Below, piece by piece: positions 33,102 through 42,171 of a stretch of 64,000 nucleotides of DNA. Source of the stretch: CAZDWZ01 sp964509425 (GTDB lineage Bacteria; Bdellovibrionota_C; UBA2361; SZUA-149; CAZDWZ01); the NCBI GenBank assembly GCA_964509425.1, contig CAZDWZ010000014.1, positions 70,693-134,692 on the forward strand, written 5' to 3'. Position numbers and translations under genes: made by a program. Within the stretch, counting starts at the first letter, position 1. Every line of letters begins with the position of its first letter. A model generated the notes under the pieces. That model saw only the letters and a program-made list of their open reading frames with translations, made no database searches and was not told where the DNA came from.

Positions 33102-34796
33102 CTACCGAACTCCTTCTTGTCGTCTCCATACTCGCGATTGTTTCCCCCGCTGCTCGAGAGCGGCTTGGACATTCTGGAGAAAAACAGAAGAAGAAAATGG
33201 TTTTGTGATGAGTGGAACTTCCGCCTCTTCCACGAGCTGCAGCAGCTCCGGTGAGAGTGCTCTCCCCGACAAGAGGAGCAATCCGGTCTTCTGTCGCGTC
33301 CGGAGAAACGTCTTCGCGGAAGAATAATCGAGAGCCTCGATCGCGCCGGTGTCGGCCAGAATCAAGGAGAAGGGCTCTATCGACTTGTTCAGAAGCTGAT
33401 ACGCTTCACTGAGTGAGCCCACTCCGTGAACTTGATAATTCTTTTGTTTAAGCAGGAGCTCGACGAGCAGCGCTCGAACCTCATCGTTTGGCTCCACCAC
33501 GAGAATTGAGGCTTCCGATTCATTCGCCTCGACGACCAGCTGCGGCTTCTTTTTAAAAGAAAACTGTCCAGCCAGGGCTGGAAGAATCACCTTGAAACAG
33601 AGATCCTCGTTCGCTTCTCGGGTTGAGCGGAGCCTTCCGCCGAATTTATTGACGATGGTGTTACTCGCCGAAAGCGCTACCTCGGGAATGATATCGCAGC
33701 CTTTCGTCGAGAACGACTCGAGCAGGGATGGTATATCGGGGAAGTCGTTTCCCAGCATCCGATGTCTAATCGTCAAGGTTACGTATCGTCCCGCGGGAAG
33801 ATCGTCCTCGGCTGGGCGAAGGTCCGCGGTGCGGACTTCTTCACCGGTTACCATCGAGATTGTGGATCGAGAACGTCCAAGTTGTGAATCCGACCGGTAG
33901 AAGCACATCATCAAATCAATCACCACTTGCTTTACCCCCATCGCGTCGGCGGATACGAGCGAAAGCCTTTCGCCGAGGACAAGATCGAGAAAGACTGATT
34001 CGGGAAGCATCTGGCGCATCTCGCCAGCAGCCGATCGGGCGATTTCATTGATATCGACCGGCACCGGAGAGTTAGCAGAAGGTTGATTAATCGTCGAAAG
34101 CTGCCGAGTGAGTCTGCCTGCCGCAGCTACGGCGTGTTTGATGAGTTGTAAGTGGTGAAGATTTTCTTGCTCCGCCAATGGAGACTCCAAAAGCATATCG
34201 GTGCGGCAAGCAATGACCGTTAACGAGTTGTTAAAGCCTTGTGCAATTCCTCCGGCGAAGCTTCCGACCGCTTCCATGCGCTGGGAGCGCCGCAGCATCT
34301 CCTCCATTTGCAGGCGCTCGGTGATGTCGGTATTGGCTCCGATTGAACCCAAAATGCGCCCCGATTTATCGACGAATGGAGCGGCTTTGGTTTCGACGAA
34401 CCTGCGCTCACCGTTTTTACGGTATATTTGTGTGTGGTAGACTTCGCGGATTCCGTCTTGGCGCGCACGATATCGCGTGAGCATGTCCTTCAGATATTGG
34501 TCCTGCTCGGGACTGCCGGGGGGAAAGAAAATCTCGTAGATACGCTTCCCGTAGATCTCATTTCGGTTGAAGCCGGTAAGCTGCTCGAATTGAGAATTGC
34601 AGAAAATCAGGGTTCCGGAGGTATCGAAAACCGCAAGTCCTTCGGCGACACTTTCCACCACGGCTTGAAATCGGAGCTCGGCATCATCCAATGTGTTCCC
34701 CAAGAGGGAGAGAACTTCTTGATCCACGTTCGATTCAAGCTCCAAAAGTGAGTTTGAAGGCGGAGGAACCGGCGAGTTCTGCGAGTTCTGAGACAC
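33102..34796 (-). CDS. degenerate PAS-hybrid histidine kinase (pseudokinase)
   Basis: A 564-residue soluble protein. A coiled start is followed by a PAS/PAC domain (about 42-165: FQAVVESVAEGLAVFDTSG, YRKNGERRFVETKAAPFVDKSGRILGSIGANTDITERL), a HisKA-like segment, an HATPase-like region (about 245-408) and a receiver domain (about 428-550). The canonical GGIAHDFNN is changed to GGIAQ186-G187-FNN, so the phospho-accepting His is missing. The N box is altered (VVIDLMMCFYRSD) and the G boxes lack the usual GxGLGL. The receiver keeps a possible phospho-acceptor D482 (LILADTGA) and lysine (PLITKPFSS). The protein probably senses a signal and acts by binding, not by phosphorylation. It stands alone. 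Confidence 0.8.
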   Translation of the reverse strand: MSQNSQNSPVPPPSNSLLELESNVDQEVLSLLGNTLDDAELRFQAVVESVAEGLAVFDTSGTLIFCNSQFEQLTGFNRNEIYGKRIYEIFFPPGSPEQDQYLKDMLTRYRARQDGIREVYHTQIYRKNGERRFVETKAAPFVDKSGRILGSIGANTDITERLQMEEMLRRSQRMEAVGSFAGGIAQGFNNSLTVIACRTDMLLESPLAEQENLHHLQLIKHAVAAAGRLTRQLSTINQPSANSPVPVDINEIARSAAGEMRQMLPESVFLDLVLGERLSLVSADAMGVKQVVIDLMMCFYRSDSQLGRSRSTISMVTGEEVRTADLRPAEDDLPAGRYVTLTIRHRMLGNDFPDIPSLLESFSTKGCDIIPEVALSASNTIVNKFGGRLRSTREANEDLCFKVILPALAGQFSFKKKPQLVVEANESEASILVVEPNDEVRALLVELLLKQKNYQVHGVGSLSEAYQLLNKSIEPFSLILADTGAIEALDYSSAKTFLRTRQKTGLLLLSGRALSPELLQLVEEAEVPLITKPFSSSVFLQNVQAALEQRGKQSRVWRRQEGVR

Positions 34797-35072
34797 AATC
34801 TTGGAATAATTCTGGGAAATGACGTTTCCGTAATATTAGCTTCAATTCCTAACTCCGCTCGCTTATGTGCCCCTCGTTTGTTCGCCGAGAGATTTGCATT
34901 TTTGCGTTAGCGGGAGATTTCGCTGAGATTAGAACTTAATTCAGAAGAAAATTATACGAATGAAGTTTCAATTTTGGTTAGAAATTCGTTAGAATTCCGA
35001 GTTCGAGGCTTGAGCGCTCTTCTAGAGTTGTAACCTCGTTGCTGAACTGAACACCGTAATCCGGAGAGACCG

Positions 35073-36761
35073 ATGTCCACTAAGAAAGAATTGAACCGCA
35101 TCAGCGCAACAATCACACAGCCCAAACACCAGGGCGCCTCACAGGCGATGCTGTATGCAACCGGCCTATCGAAGGAAGACATGTCCAAGGCTCAGGTTGG
35201 TATCGCAAGTGTTTGGTATGAAGGGAATCCTTGCAACATGCATCTCCTCTCACTTTCGGAGGAAGTGAAGTCGAGCGTGCAGTCAGCCGGAATGGTCGGC
35301 TTTCGATTCAACACGATTGGTGTGAGTGACGGCATCTCAATGGGAACGGACGGAATGAGTTACTCTCTTCAGTCGCGCGATCTCATTGCAGATTCAATTG
35401 AGACGACGATGGGTGGGCAGTGGTATGACGCGCTGGTGGCGCTCCCGGGCTGCGACAAAAATATGCCGGGCTGCCTCATCGCCATGGGCCGTCTCAATCG
35501 GCCGGCGATTATGGTGTACGGCGGAACGATCCGCGCCGGATGTGTGAAGGATAAAAAGCTGGACATCGTCTCGGCCTTTCAAAGCTACGGAGAATACGTG
35601 GCAAAGAAAATCTCTGAGGAGGAACGGGCGGCGATCGTTCGCCATTCTTGTCCGGGGGCGGGAGCATGCGGGGGAATGTACACGGCCAACACGATGTCGT
35701 CTGCAATTGAGATCCTCGGAATGAGTCTTCCCTACAGCTCTTGCGCGCCTGCCGAAGATCCTGAAAAGAAAAACGAGTGTGCGAAAGTCGGTGCGGCGAT
35801 CCTCAATCTTTTGGAGAAAGATATTAAGCCTCGCGACATCATGACTCGTGAGGCATTTGAGAATGCGATGGTGCTCATTTCCGTGCTCGGAGGCTCGACG
35901 AATGCGGTGCTTCACCTTATCGCCATGGCGCGCTCAGTCGACGTGAAGCTCACGATCGATGATTTTCAAGCCGTGAGCGACCGCATTCCGTTGCTCGCCG
36001 ATCTTAAGCCGAGTGGGAAATACGTCATGGAAGACCTTCATGCGGTCGGCGGCATTCCTGCGGTCATCAAGCTGCTTCTCGATGAGAAACTTATTCACGG
36101 TGATTGTTTGACAGTCACCGGAAATACTCTGGCGGAGAACGTTCGCGGTCTCCCCGCTCTGAAGTCCGGGCAGGAAATCATCTATCCGCTTTCAAACCCC
36201 ATTAAATCAAGCGGACACATTCAAATCCTGCGCGGTAATCTCGCACCGGAGGGAGCCGTCGCAAAAATCACCGGCAAAGAAGGTTTGACGTTCACAGGGA
36301 ATGCCAATCCGTTCGACTCCGAGGAAGAAATGCTCCGTGCTCTCGAGCGAAATGAGATCAAAAAAGGCGATGTTGTTGTCATTCGGTATGAAGGTCCGAA
36401 AGGCGGACCGGGCATGCCGGAAATGCTCACTCCGACTTCCGCGATCATGGGCGCGGGACTTGGCTCCGATGTGGCACTGATAACGGACGGCCGGTTCTCA
36501 GGCGGCTCCCACGGATTCATCGTCGGCCACATCACACCGGAGGCGCAGGAGGGCGGCCCGCTCGCGCTCGTTCGAAGAGGCGACACGATCACGATTGATG
36601 CAAACACAAACCAGTTGAGTTGCGACGTGAGCGATCAAGAGATGAAGCGCCGAAGCGCGGAATGGAAGTCTCCCCCGCTCAAGGCCTCTCGGGGCACGCT
36701 CGCGAAGTACATTCACTGCGTGAAGAGTGCATCCGAAGGATGCGTCACTGACGAGTTCTAG
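35073..36761 (+). CDS. ilvD: dihydroxy-acid dehydratase
   Basis: A 562-residue iron-sulphur enzyme producing 2-oxoisovalerate and 2-oxo-3-methylvalerate, the step missing from the ilv-leu operon. Seen: MLYATGLSKEDMSKAQVGIASVWYEGNPCNMHL, cluster cysteines in LPGCDKNMPGC and HSCPGAGACGGMYTANTM, and the C-terminal TDGRFSGGSHGFIVGHITPEA. Length is normal. It is transcribed alone, 8 kb from the operon, in the opposite direction. No leader peptide with branched-chain codons was found in the 276 bases ahead of it. A 21-bp hairpin follows the stop codon. Confidence 0.97.
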   Translation: MSTKKELNRISATITQPKHQGASQAMLYATGLSKEDMSKAQVGIASVWYEGNPCNMHLLSLSEEVKSSVQSAGMVGFRFNTIGVSDGISMGTDGMSYSLQSRDLIADSIETTMGGQWYDALVALPGCDKNMPGCLIAMGRLNRPAIMVYGGTIRAGCVKDKKLDIVSAFQSYGEYVAKKISEEERAAIVRHSCPGAGACGGMYTANTMSSAIEILGMSLPYSSCAPAEDPEKKNECAKVGAAILNLLEKDIKPRDIMTREAFENAMVLISVLGGSTNAVLHLIAMARSVDVKLTIDDFQAVSDRIPLLADLKPSGKYVMEDLHAVGGIPAVIKLLLDEKLIHGDCLTVTGNTLAENVRGLPALKSGQEIIYPLSNPIKSSGHIQILRGNLAPEGAVAKITGKEGLTFTGNANPFDSEEEMLRALERNEIKKGDVVVIRYEGPKGGPGMPEMLTPTSAIMGAGLGSDVALITDGRFSGGSHGFIVGHITPEAQEGGPLALVRRGDTITIDANTNQLSCDVSDQEMKRRSAEWKSPPLKASRGTLAKYIHCVKSASEGCVTDEF

Positions 36762-36770
36762 AGAAAAACA

Positions 36771-36819
36771 CTCTGTGTCTCTGTGGTTCAAACACTTGTT
36801 GAACCACAGAGACACAGAG
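36771..36819. repeat. 21-bp perfect hairpin of the CTCTGTGTCTCTGTGGTT repeat family
   Basis: Arms at 36771-36791 and 36799-36819 are fully complementary with a 7-base loop, starting 10 bases after the ilvD stop codon. A further ACACAGAG unit follows. The same words occur at the right end of the window (63803-63976). There is no T run, but it may still serve as a 3'-end hairpin for ilvD. Confidence 0.8.
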
Positions 36820-36971
36820 ACACAGAGAATACGTTGAAGTGGGATTTGTACGGTGGGCCGGGGAAGGCTAGTTGTTTATATTCCCCGGCCGCTTGGACTG
36901 ACACTTCATTGCGCCGTCTTATTGGGCCGCAAACCTAACCGCGAGATCTCGTTCACTGCCTCCTCGTGGCG

Positions 36972-37229
36972 TTACCGTAGGATCACCGCCGGCCTCCTCG
37001 CTCCCTGCCAGATGCTTCGCGTGGGGATGAGCATCCGCAGATTGTTCGGGAAGAGCAGGACCTCGAAGAAAACCGGGATGGCCATCGAGCACATCACGAG
37101 AATTGCCAGTGGAACTCCGATGATGACGATGAGCGCGACGAGCGCCCACTCACCCATGGTCAGCTTGGCCGGCTCCTCCGCATCTTCGCCGGAGAACGGG
37201 CGTGGACCGGGACCGCAAACCTCTCGCAT
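36972..37229 (-). CDS. small membrane protein of unknown function
   Basis: An 85-residue protein beginning MREVCGPGPRPFSGEDAEEP, with one long hydrophobic segment (about residues 29-58, WALVALIVIIGVPLAILVMC onward) and a basic tail (IPTRSIWQGARRPAVILR). I choose the ATG at 37229 because GGGAGG lies nine bases ahead; a longer frame to 37322 has no such support. G+C content is above the surroundings. I do not recognise a family, so both the gene and its function are uncertain. Confidence 0.5.
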   Translation of the reverse strand: MREVCGPGPRPFSGEDAEEPAKLTMGEWALVALIVIIGVPLAILVMCSMAIPVFFEVLLFPNNLRMLIPTRSIWQGARRPAVILR

Positions 37230-37644
37230 TTTTTTGAACCTCCCCAAGCCGTGTCGGAATCGACGCGGCGACCTTCGAACTGGGACTAGCCTTCTACCGG
37301 GCGTAGACAAATAGAAAAACATTCACACCCAGTGAAATCCCCGAGCCTTCAGAGAACTGGAAATGAGATTGAGACAGAGAGACGCGGCGTCGGGTCTCAG
37401 GGGGTTTGATTGCAGCAAACAACCAGTGAGACAAGACACTACGTCAGTCTGGATCTAATCTGCGAATGTTGAACAGCTTTTCGAATTCTGCGGCGGCCAC
37501 GGGGCCGGGGAAGACGGAAAAGGGCGGGGGAGAGTTACTCCGACGTCGAAAACAAAAATAAGATACTCCCCAGTTTTTTTTTGTCAAACAGAGATTCTCA
37601 ATTGTGACGTTATCTTCCCAAGTTTTTCCAGACCAAGCGGATCA
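37230..37644. other. intergenic region without a supported gene
   Basis: These 415 bases separate the small membrane gene from the large diheme protein gene, whose stop codon is at its right edge. I see no coding signal. A run of nine T at about 37574 follows no clear stem. The right 100 bases are A+T rich. Confidence 0.3.
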
Positions 37645-40600
37645 TCAAGTGATCACCATCCATACCGGCGTAACGATAACGCCCGTTGGACCCTGAACGA
37701 TGACGATCGCGAGGAAGACTCCGCGCGATGAGACTTTCATCTGCATCGTAAAATTTCTTGTTCTTCCGCGGGTGAGACTGAAGCTGCTTCGGGTGCGCGT
37801 GTTGTATAACGAAGCGATAAATCGAGGACTTCTTCCGGCAATCCAGTTGTTTCTAACGGAAACCGGAATTCTGACATTCACCGAGCGGGCGCGCCCGCGA
37901 ATCTGGGCAACCACGACCGGTGGTGCGGCAACTTGAAATCCATAATCCGGAGCAGGCACCGGCGTCGGGGTGGCGGTCGGCTCGGGAGATGGCGTTGGAG
38001 CCGGTGCTGGAGGCTGCGGTGTTGGGACCGGAGTCGGGACTACCGGTGTCGGAGTCGAGGTCGGGCGCGGTGTCGGTGCAACGGTCGGTGTTGGATTTGG
38101 GAAGGGACTTGGCACGGGAGTCGGTGCGTTCGGATCTCGATTTACGGAGAAGGCTCGGACGACCTCACTCAGGTTCCCTTTTTGGTCGCGAATCAGCACT
38201 CGAATTCGGCCGTCGTTAAGTTGAGTGATAGGCTCTTGCAGATGATATTCCCAAACAAAGTCACCGTTGTCTTGGAAAAGGGGAGCCAACTCGGTACCTG
38301 GTGCGCGTCCGTCGATTGGAAAGTCGGCTATTACGGAGAGCGATTGGAGGTCGAGTCCGCTGTAGTAGTCATGTGCTCCGAGTCGAATCGTCTCAAGCGG
38401 ATTGGTGCTTCCGCCCGCCGCCGGTAGCGACAGGTGAAGTGTCGGACGAAGGTCATCGGCAAACCATCCGAAATCGCGTGCGACGTTATCTTGAGGCGTG
38501 ATCGGCATTCCAAGATCCACCCAACGACCGAACGTCATTTTCTCATCTTCCGTAAGCGGCAGAAAGCCGGAACCGGGCGGCGGCATTATGGTGCCGGTGT
38601 AATCCAGATCGGCTTCATCGTGGTTACTTCCGGGAGGAAGTGTTGATCGATCTCCGGCAACACTTTCCGTAGGGTGATCGGCATTTGTCCATCCGTCCAG
38701 CCGACGGCCGAAAATTTTCCAGATGAGCAAACTCCTTCGAGATTGAAACGGTCGTGTGTAGCGCGAGGCATTCGACTGCCGCCAAACTCCGGCGGGAATG
38801 ACCGGCTTGTAGCCGAATTGTGCATTCGGGTCGTACGCGAGTCGGAGATAGGTTCGGTCAACGGATATTTCTCCGACTCTCGTCTGTGTATGGTCGTCAA
38901 GGACTAATCCGGCAGCAGCGTTGCCGCTCACGGAGTGGCAGCCGGCGCACGAACGTTCGAGAATGGGTTTGATATCTCGATAATACTCGACATCCGTGAC
39001 GCCGGTAATCTCGCGTATCGCCGGATTTCCTTGGGCGTCTTTTGTGAGGAGCGGGTTCTGCCGGATGAGATCGAATATCTGATATTCGGGTCGAGCGGCA
39101 GCGGTTTGGTTGAAATCAGTCGGCATTTGCGAATGCGCATGACAGCCTCCGCAATTCACCCGCTTTTCCCCTGGTCGTACCTGATGCCAGGTTTGCGCCA
39201 TATTCAATACAAGTCCGTTTCGATCGAGAGTTTGAAACGTAAACGGAACATCAGCTGGAATTTTCGCGAGGAAGCTCGTGTCTGGATTGCCATCCGGGTC
39301 AAGCGATCCATCCGATTTCCGAACTGGAAGCTCCGCGAGGATGCGGAGCCGTTCGTTTGCATGATTGAAGAACAAGCGGCCGCCAGGAGTTCCGGCGGGT
39401 CCGTAGCTCAGGTGACTTGTCGGCTCCATGGTGAGAATTCGAATCGCCCAGATGTCGGAGTTTGAATACACCCCGTCGTCCGCTCCCTGATAGGCCCAGT
39501 TCGAGCTCGCGTCATTCAGTGAAGTATTAAATGCATCCATTCCATTGTATCGTGGATTCCCGGTTCCGGAGATTGTGTCTCGCTTATAGAGACTCGACGA
39601 GCCGATGAGTCCAAACGGAGTTCCCGGCGGGAGAGCCGCGGAGGACGCTCCGTCGTTTGGCAACCACGAGAGCCGTGCCGGTTCTGCAACCCCGTAAACA
39701 TCTCGGTAAGATGCCACCGCACGAGGTTGCATTTCGTTGTATGCCGGGTCGTTTTTGATCAGGACTAAGTTTTGCCAGTTATCGATCGGTGCTGAATTAC
39801 TCATCAAGTAGAGACCGCCGTCATAGTAGGGCCGAGTCGTCGGCCGGTTCAGGTCGTTTGCCGGGCCCGGTGTCCAAACGATGAGGAGATGATTGTGCGG
39901 CGCCGCGCTGGGGTGCGTTACTTTTCCTGCGAATCCGCCACTCAAGTCTTGGGAAGCCGCCATATCTTCGCCGTGAGTGAACGCCGAGACGGAATGAAGT
40001 CCTTGCGGAGAAAACGGGTAGCGTGTGTATCGGGGCTGCAGGTGCGCAGGGTGTCCCGGAGAAAAATACCAGATTCCCATTCGAACATCTGGGTTCGTGG
40101 GATCGTTGGGATTTGCTCGACCAAAGGGCGGAGAAAACGAACCGGGATTCGAGGAGAACGCGAGGAGCGTCCCGAAGCCGTTGTTGTTCTGGTTATAGTA
40201 TTCAACCACCGCGATATTTCGGTTTGGTAATTGGGTTTGGAAGTGGAACGCCGAAGCGCCCTTAAACGCGCTCATCAGCGGTTCGAAATGCCGTCCGTCC
40301 GGCCAGATCGCCCAAAGACCCCACAGGCGAGAGTCTCGGATTCCCTGTGCCTCATAGCTGGAGAACATGACCCGGCCGTCCGCGAGCATCGTCGGATGGA
40401 GCGCGCTTCCTAAGTTGAGATGTCCAATCTGCTCGACGTTTCTCCCGTCTTCGTCCATCACGTAGAGCTGAAGATTTGGGAAGGTGAAGTTTTTATTGGG
40501 AAGGAAACCGTTCCTGCTCGAAACGAACATGATCTTCCCGCCCGGAATCGGGCAGGGCCCGAGGTTGAAAATTCCGTATCCCAGATAATGCTGGTTGCCG

Positions 40601-41073
40601 TTTGCCGGTTGAACCGGATTTGGTGACCAGTTCGCGAAGCCGGTATTTGGTGTGAACTCCTGGAAGGTGAGCCGAATGATCTGCCGCGTGGCAAGATTCA
40701 TTTTGTAAATGTCGGCACCGTCTCGAGGAGCGTAATCGCGTTGATAGTTCAGTGCTCCGACTCTCATGTCTGGGAAATAGGAGAAATAGACCGTTCCGGC
40801 GTCAAACGAGAGGACTGGATCGGCAACGGCACCGTTTCCTCCGTGGAAGAGAACTTCCTCGGAACCGTCGGGATGAAGCAGCATGAGATCGGTTCCAGGT
40901 TCTCCCTTCACCGGAATCTTCACTTCCTGCCAACGAGTGTTTTGGTCATCCCCGTAGCGAGGTGCTCGGACGTAAATGATGTCAAAGTCGACTCCGGGAG
41001 CGGCGAGGGCGGACGCCGAAAGAAAGAGGAGACTGAGGAAGACTCCGAGTATTCGCGAGGGAAGCAATCGCAT
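37645..41073 (-). CDS. exported diheme c-type cytochrome with WD40-like N-terminal region (HzsA-related)
   Basis: A 1142-residue exported protein. A signal peptide (MRLLPSRILGVFLSLLF... to ALA) is followed by about 550 residues of PD40/WD40-like repeats (GTDLMLLHPDGSEEVLF, DIYKMNLATRQIIRLTF, GKIMFVSSRNGFLP, LYVMDEDGRNVEQIG). Two haem-binding CxxCH sites follow: VNCGGCHAHSQMP and RSCAGCHSVSGNA. After a domain with a GHDYYSGLDL motif comes a proline-threonine linker of about 60 residues and a terminal domain of about 75. The order recalls proteins related to the hydrazine synthase alpha subunit, which are common outside anammox bacteria with unknown roles. I take ATG at 41073; a TTG at 41082 is an alternative. 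No electron-transfer partner lies beside it. Confidence 0.75.
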   Translation of the reverse strand: MRLLPSRILGVFLSLLFLSASALAAPGVDFDIIYVRAPRYGDDQNTRWQEVKIPVKGEPGTDLMLLHPDGSEEVLFHGGNGAVADPVLSFDAGTVYFSYFPDMRVGALNYQRDYAPRDGADIYKMNLATRQIIRLTFQEFTPNTGFANWSPNPVQPANGNQHYLGYGIFNLGPCPIPGGKIMFVSSRNGFLPNKNFTFPNLQLYVMDEDGRNVEQIGHLNLGSALHPTMLADGRVMFSSYEAQGIRDSRLWGLWAIWPDGRHFEPLMSAFKGASAFHFQTQLPNRNIAVVEYYNQNNNGFGTLLAFSSNPGSFSPPFGRANPNDPTNPDVRMGIWYFSPGHPAHLQPRYTRYPFSPQGLHSVSAFTHGEDMAASQDLSGGFAGKVTHPSAAPHNHLLIVWTPGPANDLNRPTTRPYYDGGLYLMSNSAPIDNWQNLVLIKNDPAYNEMQPRAVASYRDVYGVAEPARLSWLPNDGASSAALPPGTPFGLIGSSSLYKRDTISGTGNPRYNGMDAFNTSLNDASSNWAYQGADDGVYSNSDIWAIRILTMEPTSHLSYGPAGTPGGRLFFNHANERLRILAELPVRKSDGSLDPDGNPDTSFLAKIPADVPFTFQTLDRNGLVLNMAQTWHQVRPGEKRVNCGGCHAHSQMPTDFNQTAAARPEYQIFDLIRQNPLLTKDAQGNPAIREITGVTDVEYYRDIKPILERSCAGCHSVSGNAAAGLVLDDHTQTRVGEISVDRTYLRLAYDPNAQFGYKPVIPAGVWRQSNASRYTRPFQSRRSLLIWKIFGRRLDGWTNADHPTESVAGDRSTLPPGSNHDEADLDYTGTIMPPPGSGFLPLTEDEKMTFGRWVDLGMPITPQDNVARDFGWFADDLRPTLHLSLPAAGGSTNPLETIRLGAHDYYSGLDLQSLSVIADFPIDGRAPGTELAPLFQDNGDFVWEYHLQEPITQLNDGRIRVLIRDQKGNLSEVVRAFSVNRDPNAPTPVPSPFPNPTPTVAPTPRPTSTPTPVVPTPVPTPQPPAPAPTPSPEPTATPTPVPAPDYGFQVAAPPVVVAQIRGRARSVNVRIPVSVRNNWIAGRSPRFIASLYNTRTRSSFSLTRGRTRNFTMQMKVSSRGVFLAIVIVQGPTGVIVTPVWMVIT

Positions 41074-41324
41074 GAGGACCAACCGGGTTCTGAAAACAGT
41101 TCTCCAACGGTTCTTGAAGTTCGCAAGGAACGTGCCAATGGAGGATCGGGGATTTTATTAGGAGATTTTCTTAAGGGAGGATTTTTCGAACAAAATTGAA
41201 CCGTTTGATGTCCGTAGTTGTTCAGTAGTGGAGGGTTCGACTGCTGAATCTCATCATAAAATCCAGATTCCGGCAGAGCTTCTCTCGTGTGAGGGTGCTC
41301 GTGCTTATCGTGCGTAGGCCGGGC

Positions 41325-41353
41325 TTGGACAGCAAAGTCCGCCGGTGTATAAC
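41325..41353 (+). promoter_or_regulatory. possible tpx promoter
   Basis: TTGGAC (41325-41330) and TATAAC (41348-41353) are spaced by 17 bases and lie about 32 bases ahead of the tpx start codon. The -10 box matches five of six consensus bases. The remainder of the 41083-41385 gap holds nothing that I can support. Confidence 0.55.
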
Positions 41354-41385
41354 GGCCGCCTTATTGTTTTCATCAAGGGGGAAAT

Positions 41386-41901
41386 ATGGCTGGCTCGCAA
41401 CACTCGGTGACTTTCAAGGGAAATCCACTCACGCTCGTCGGCCGCGAAGTTAAGCCCGGTGATCACGTACCAGATTTCACCGTTACGGCGAATGACATGT
41501 CGGACCTGACCATGAATCAGATGAAGGACAAAGTTGTTATTATTTCCTCCGTACCCAGTCTCGATACTCCAGTGTGCTCGATTGAAACAAAGCGATTCAA
41601 TGACGAAGCCGGTAAGTTAGGCGCAAATGCCGTGGTCCTCACCGTCAGTCTCGATCTGCCGTTTGCGCAGAAGCGTTGGTGCGGTGCAGAGGGCGCCACG
41701 AATGTGGTGACAGCAAGCGATTACAAACACCGGACGTTCGGCGAAGCGTTCGGCGTTTATATCAAAGAGCTCGGTCTCTTGAGCAGAGCAGTTTTTGTCG
41801 TCGATAAAACGGGGAAGGTCACGTACGTGCAGTATGTGCCCGAGGTCTCAAGCGAGCCCGATTATGCTCCGATCGTTGAAGCGGCAAAAAAGGCGCTGTA
41901 A
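41386..41901 (+). CDS. tpx: atypical 2-Cys thiol peroxidase
   Basis: A 171-residue peroxiredoxin of the Tpx type that reduces hydrogen and alkyl peroxides with thioredoxin. The peroxidatic Cys is in SLDTPVCSIETKRFN and the resolving Cys in FAQKRWCGAEG, with LTVSLDLPFAQKR between them. VGREVKPGDHVPDFTV and the C-terminal VQYVPEVSSEPDYAPIVEAAKKAL are family hallmarks. A GGGGGAAAT ribosome binding site, a promoter ahead and a terminator behind indicate a single-gene unit. Confidence 0.96.
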   Translation: MAGSQHSVTFKGNPLTLVGREVKPGDHVPDFTVTANDMSDLTMNQMKDKVVIISSVPSLDTPVCSIETKRFNDEAGKLGANAVVLTVSLDLPFAQKRWCGAEGATNVVTASDYKHRTFGEAFGVYIKELGLLSRAVFVVDKTGKVTYVQYVPEVSSEPDYAPIVEAAKKAL

Positions 41902-41924
41902 TCGAATCTCATAATGCTCTCCTC

Positions 41925-41958
41925 TCCCGCTGTCCGAACTCCACGGCAGCGGGATTTT
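41925..41958 (+). terminator. intrinsic terminator after tpx
   Basis: TCCCGCTG (41925-41932) pairs with CAGCGGGA (41947-41954), and an inner CCG/CGG extends the stem; TTTT follows. It lies 24 bases after the tpx stop. Confidence 0.75.
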
Positions 41959-42171
41959 AACTGGGGTGCGATTTCTCTTTTCGCATCTCAGTTCTTTCAC
42001 TCTCCAGTATGGGTATCGAAGGATCGTTCTCGCATCCTTCGGATGAATTGACGGTCTTTTGCGAAGTTCTTTGCAAAAGATCGGTAACATTTTCGTTTTG
42101 CCTTCACCACATATTCCGCGGTTCCTCCGCGGATGAATCGGTGAGGCGTTCCCACCTCGGAGACCAGTGCG

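Noticed and set aside
36853..37314. 153-codon open frame on the plus strand
   Set aside because: It is antisense to the small membrane gene, which has a much better ribosome binding site and a real hydrophobic segment.
37920..38224. Open frames on the plus strand rich in Gly, Val and Arg
   Set aside because: They are antisense shadows of the Pro/Thr-rich linker of the diheme protein.
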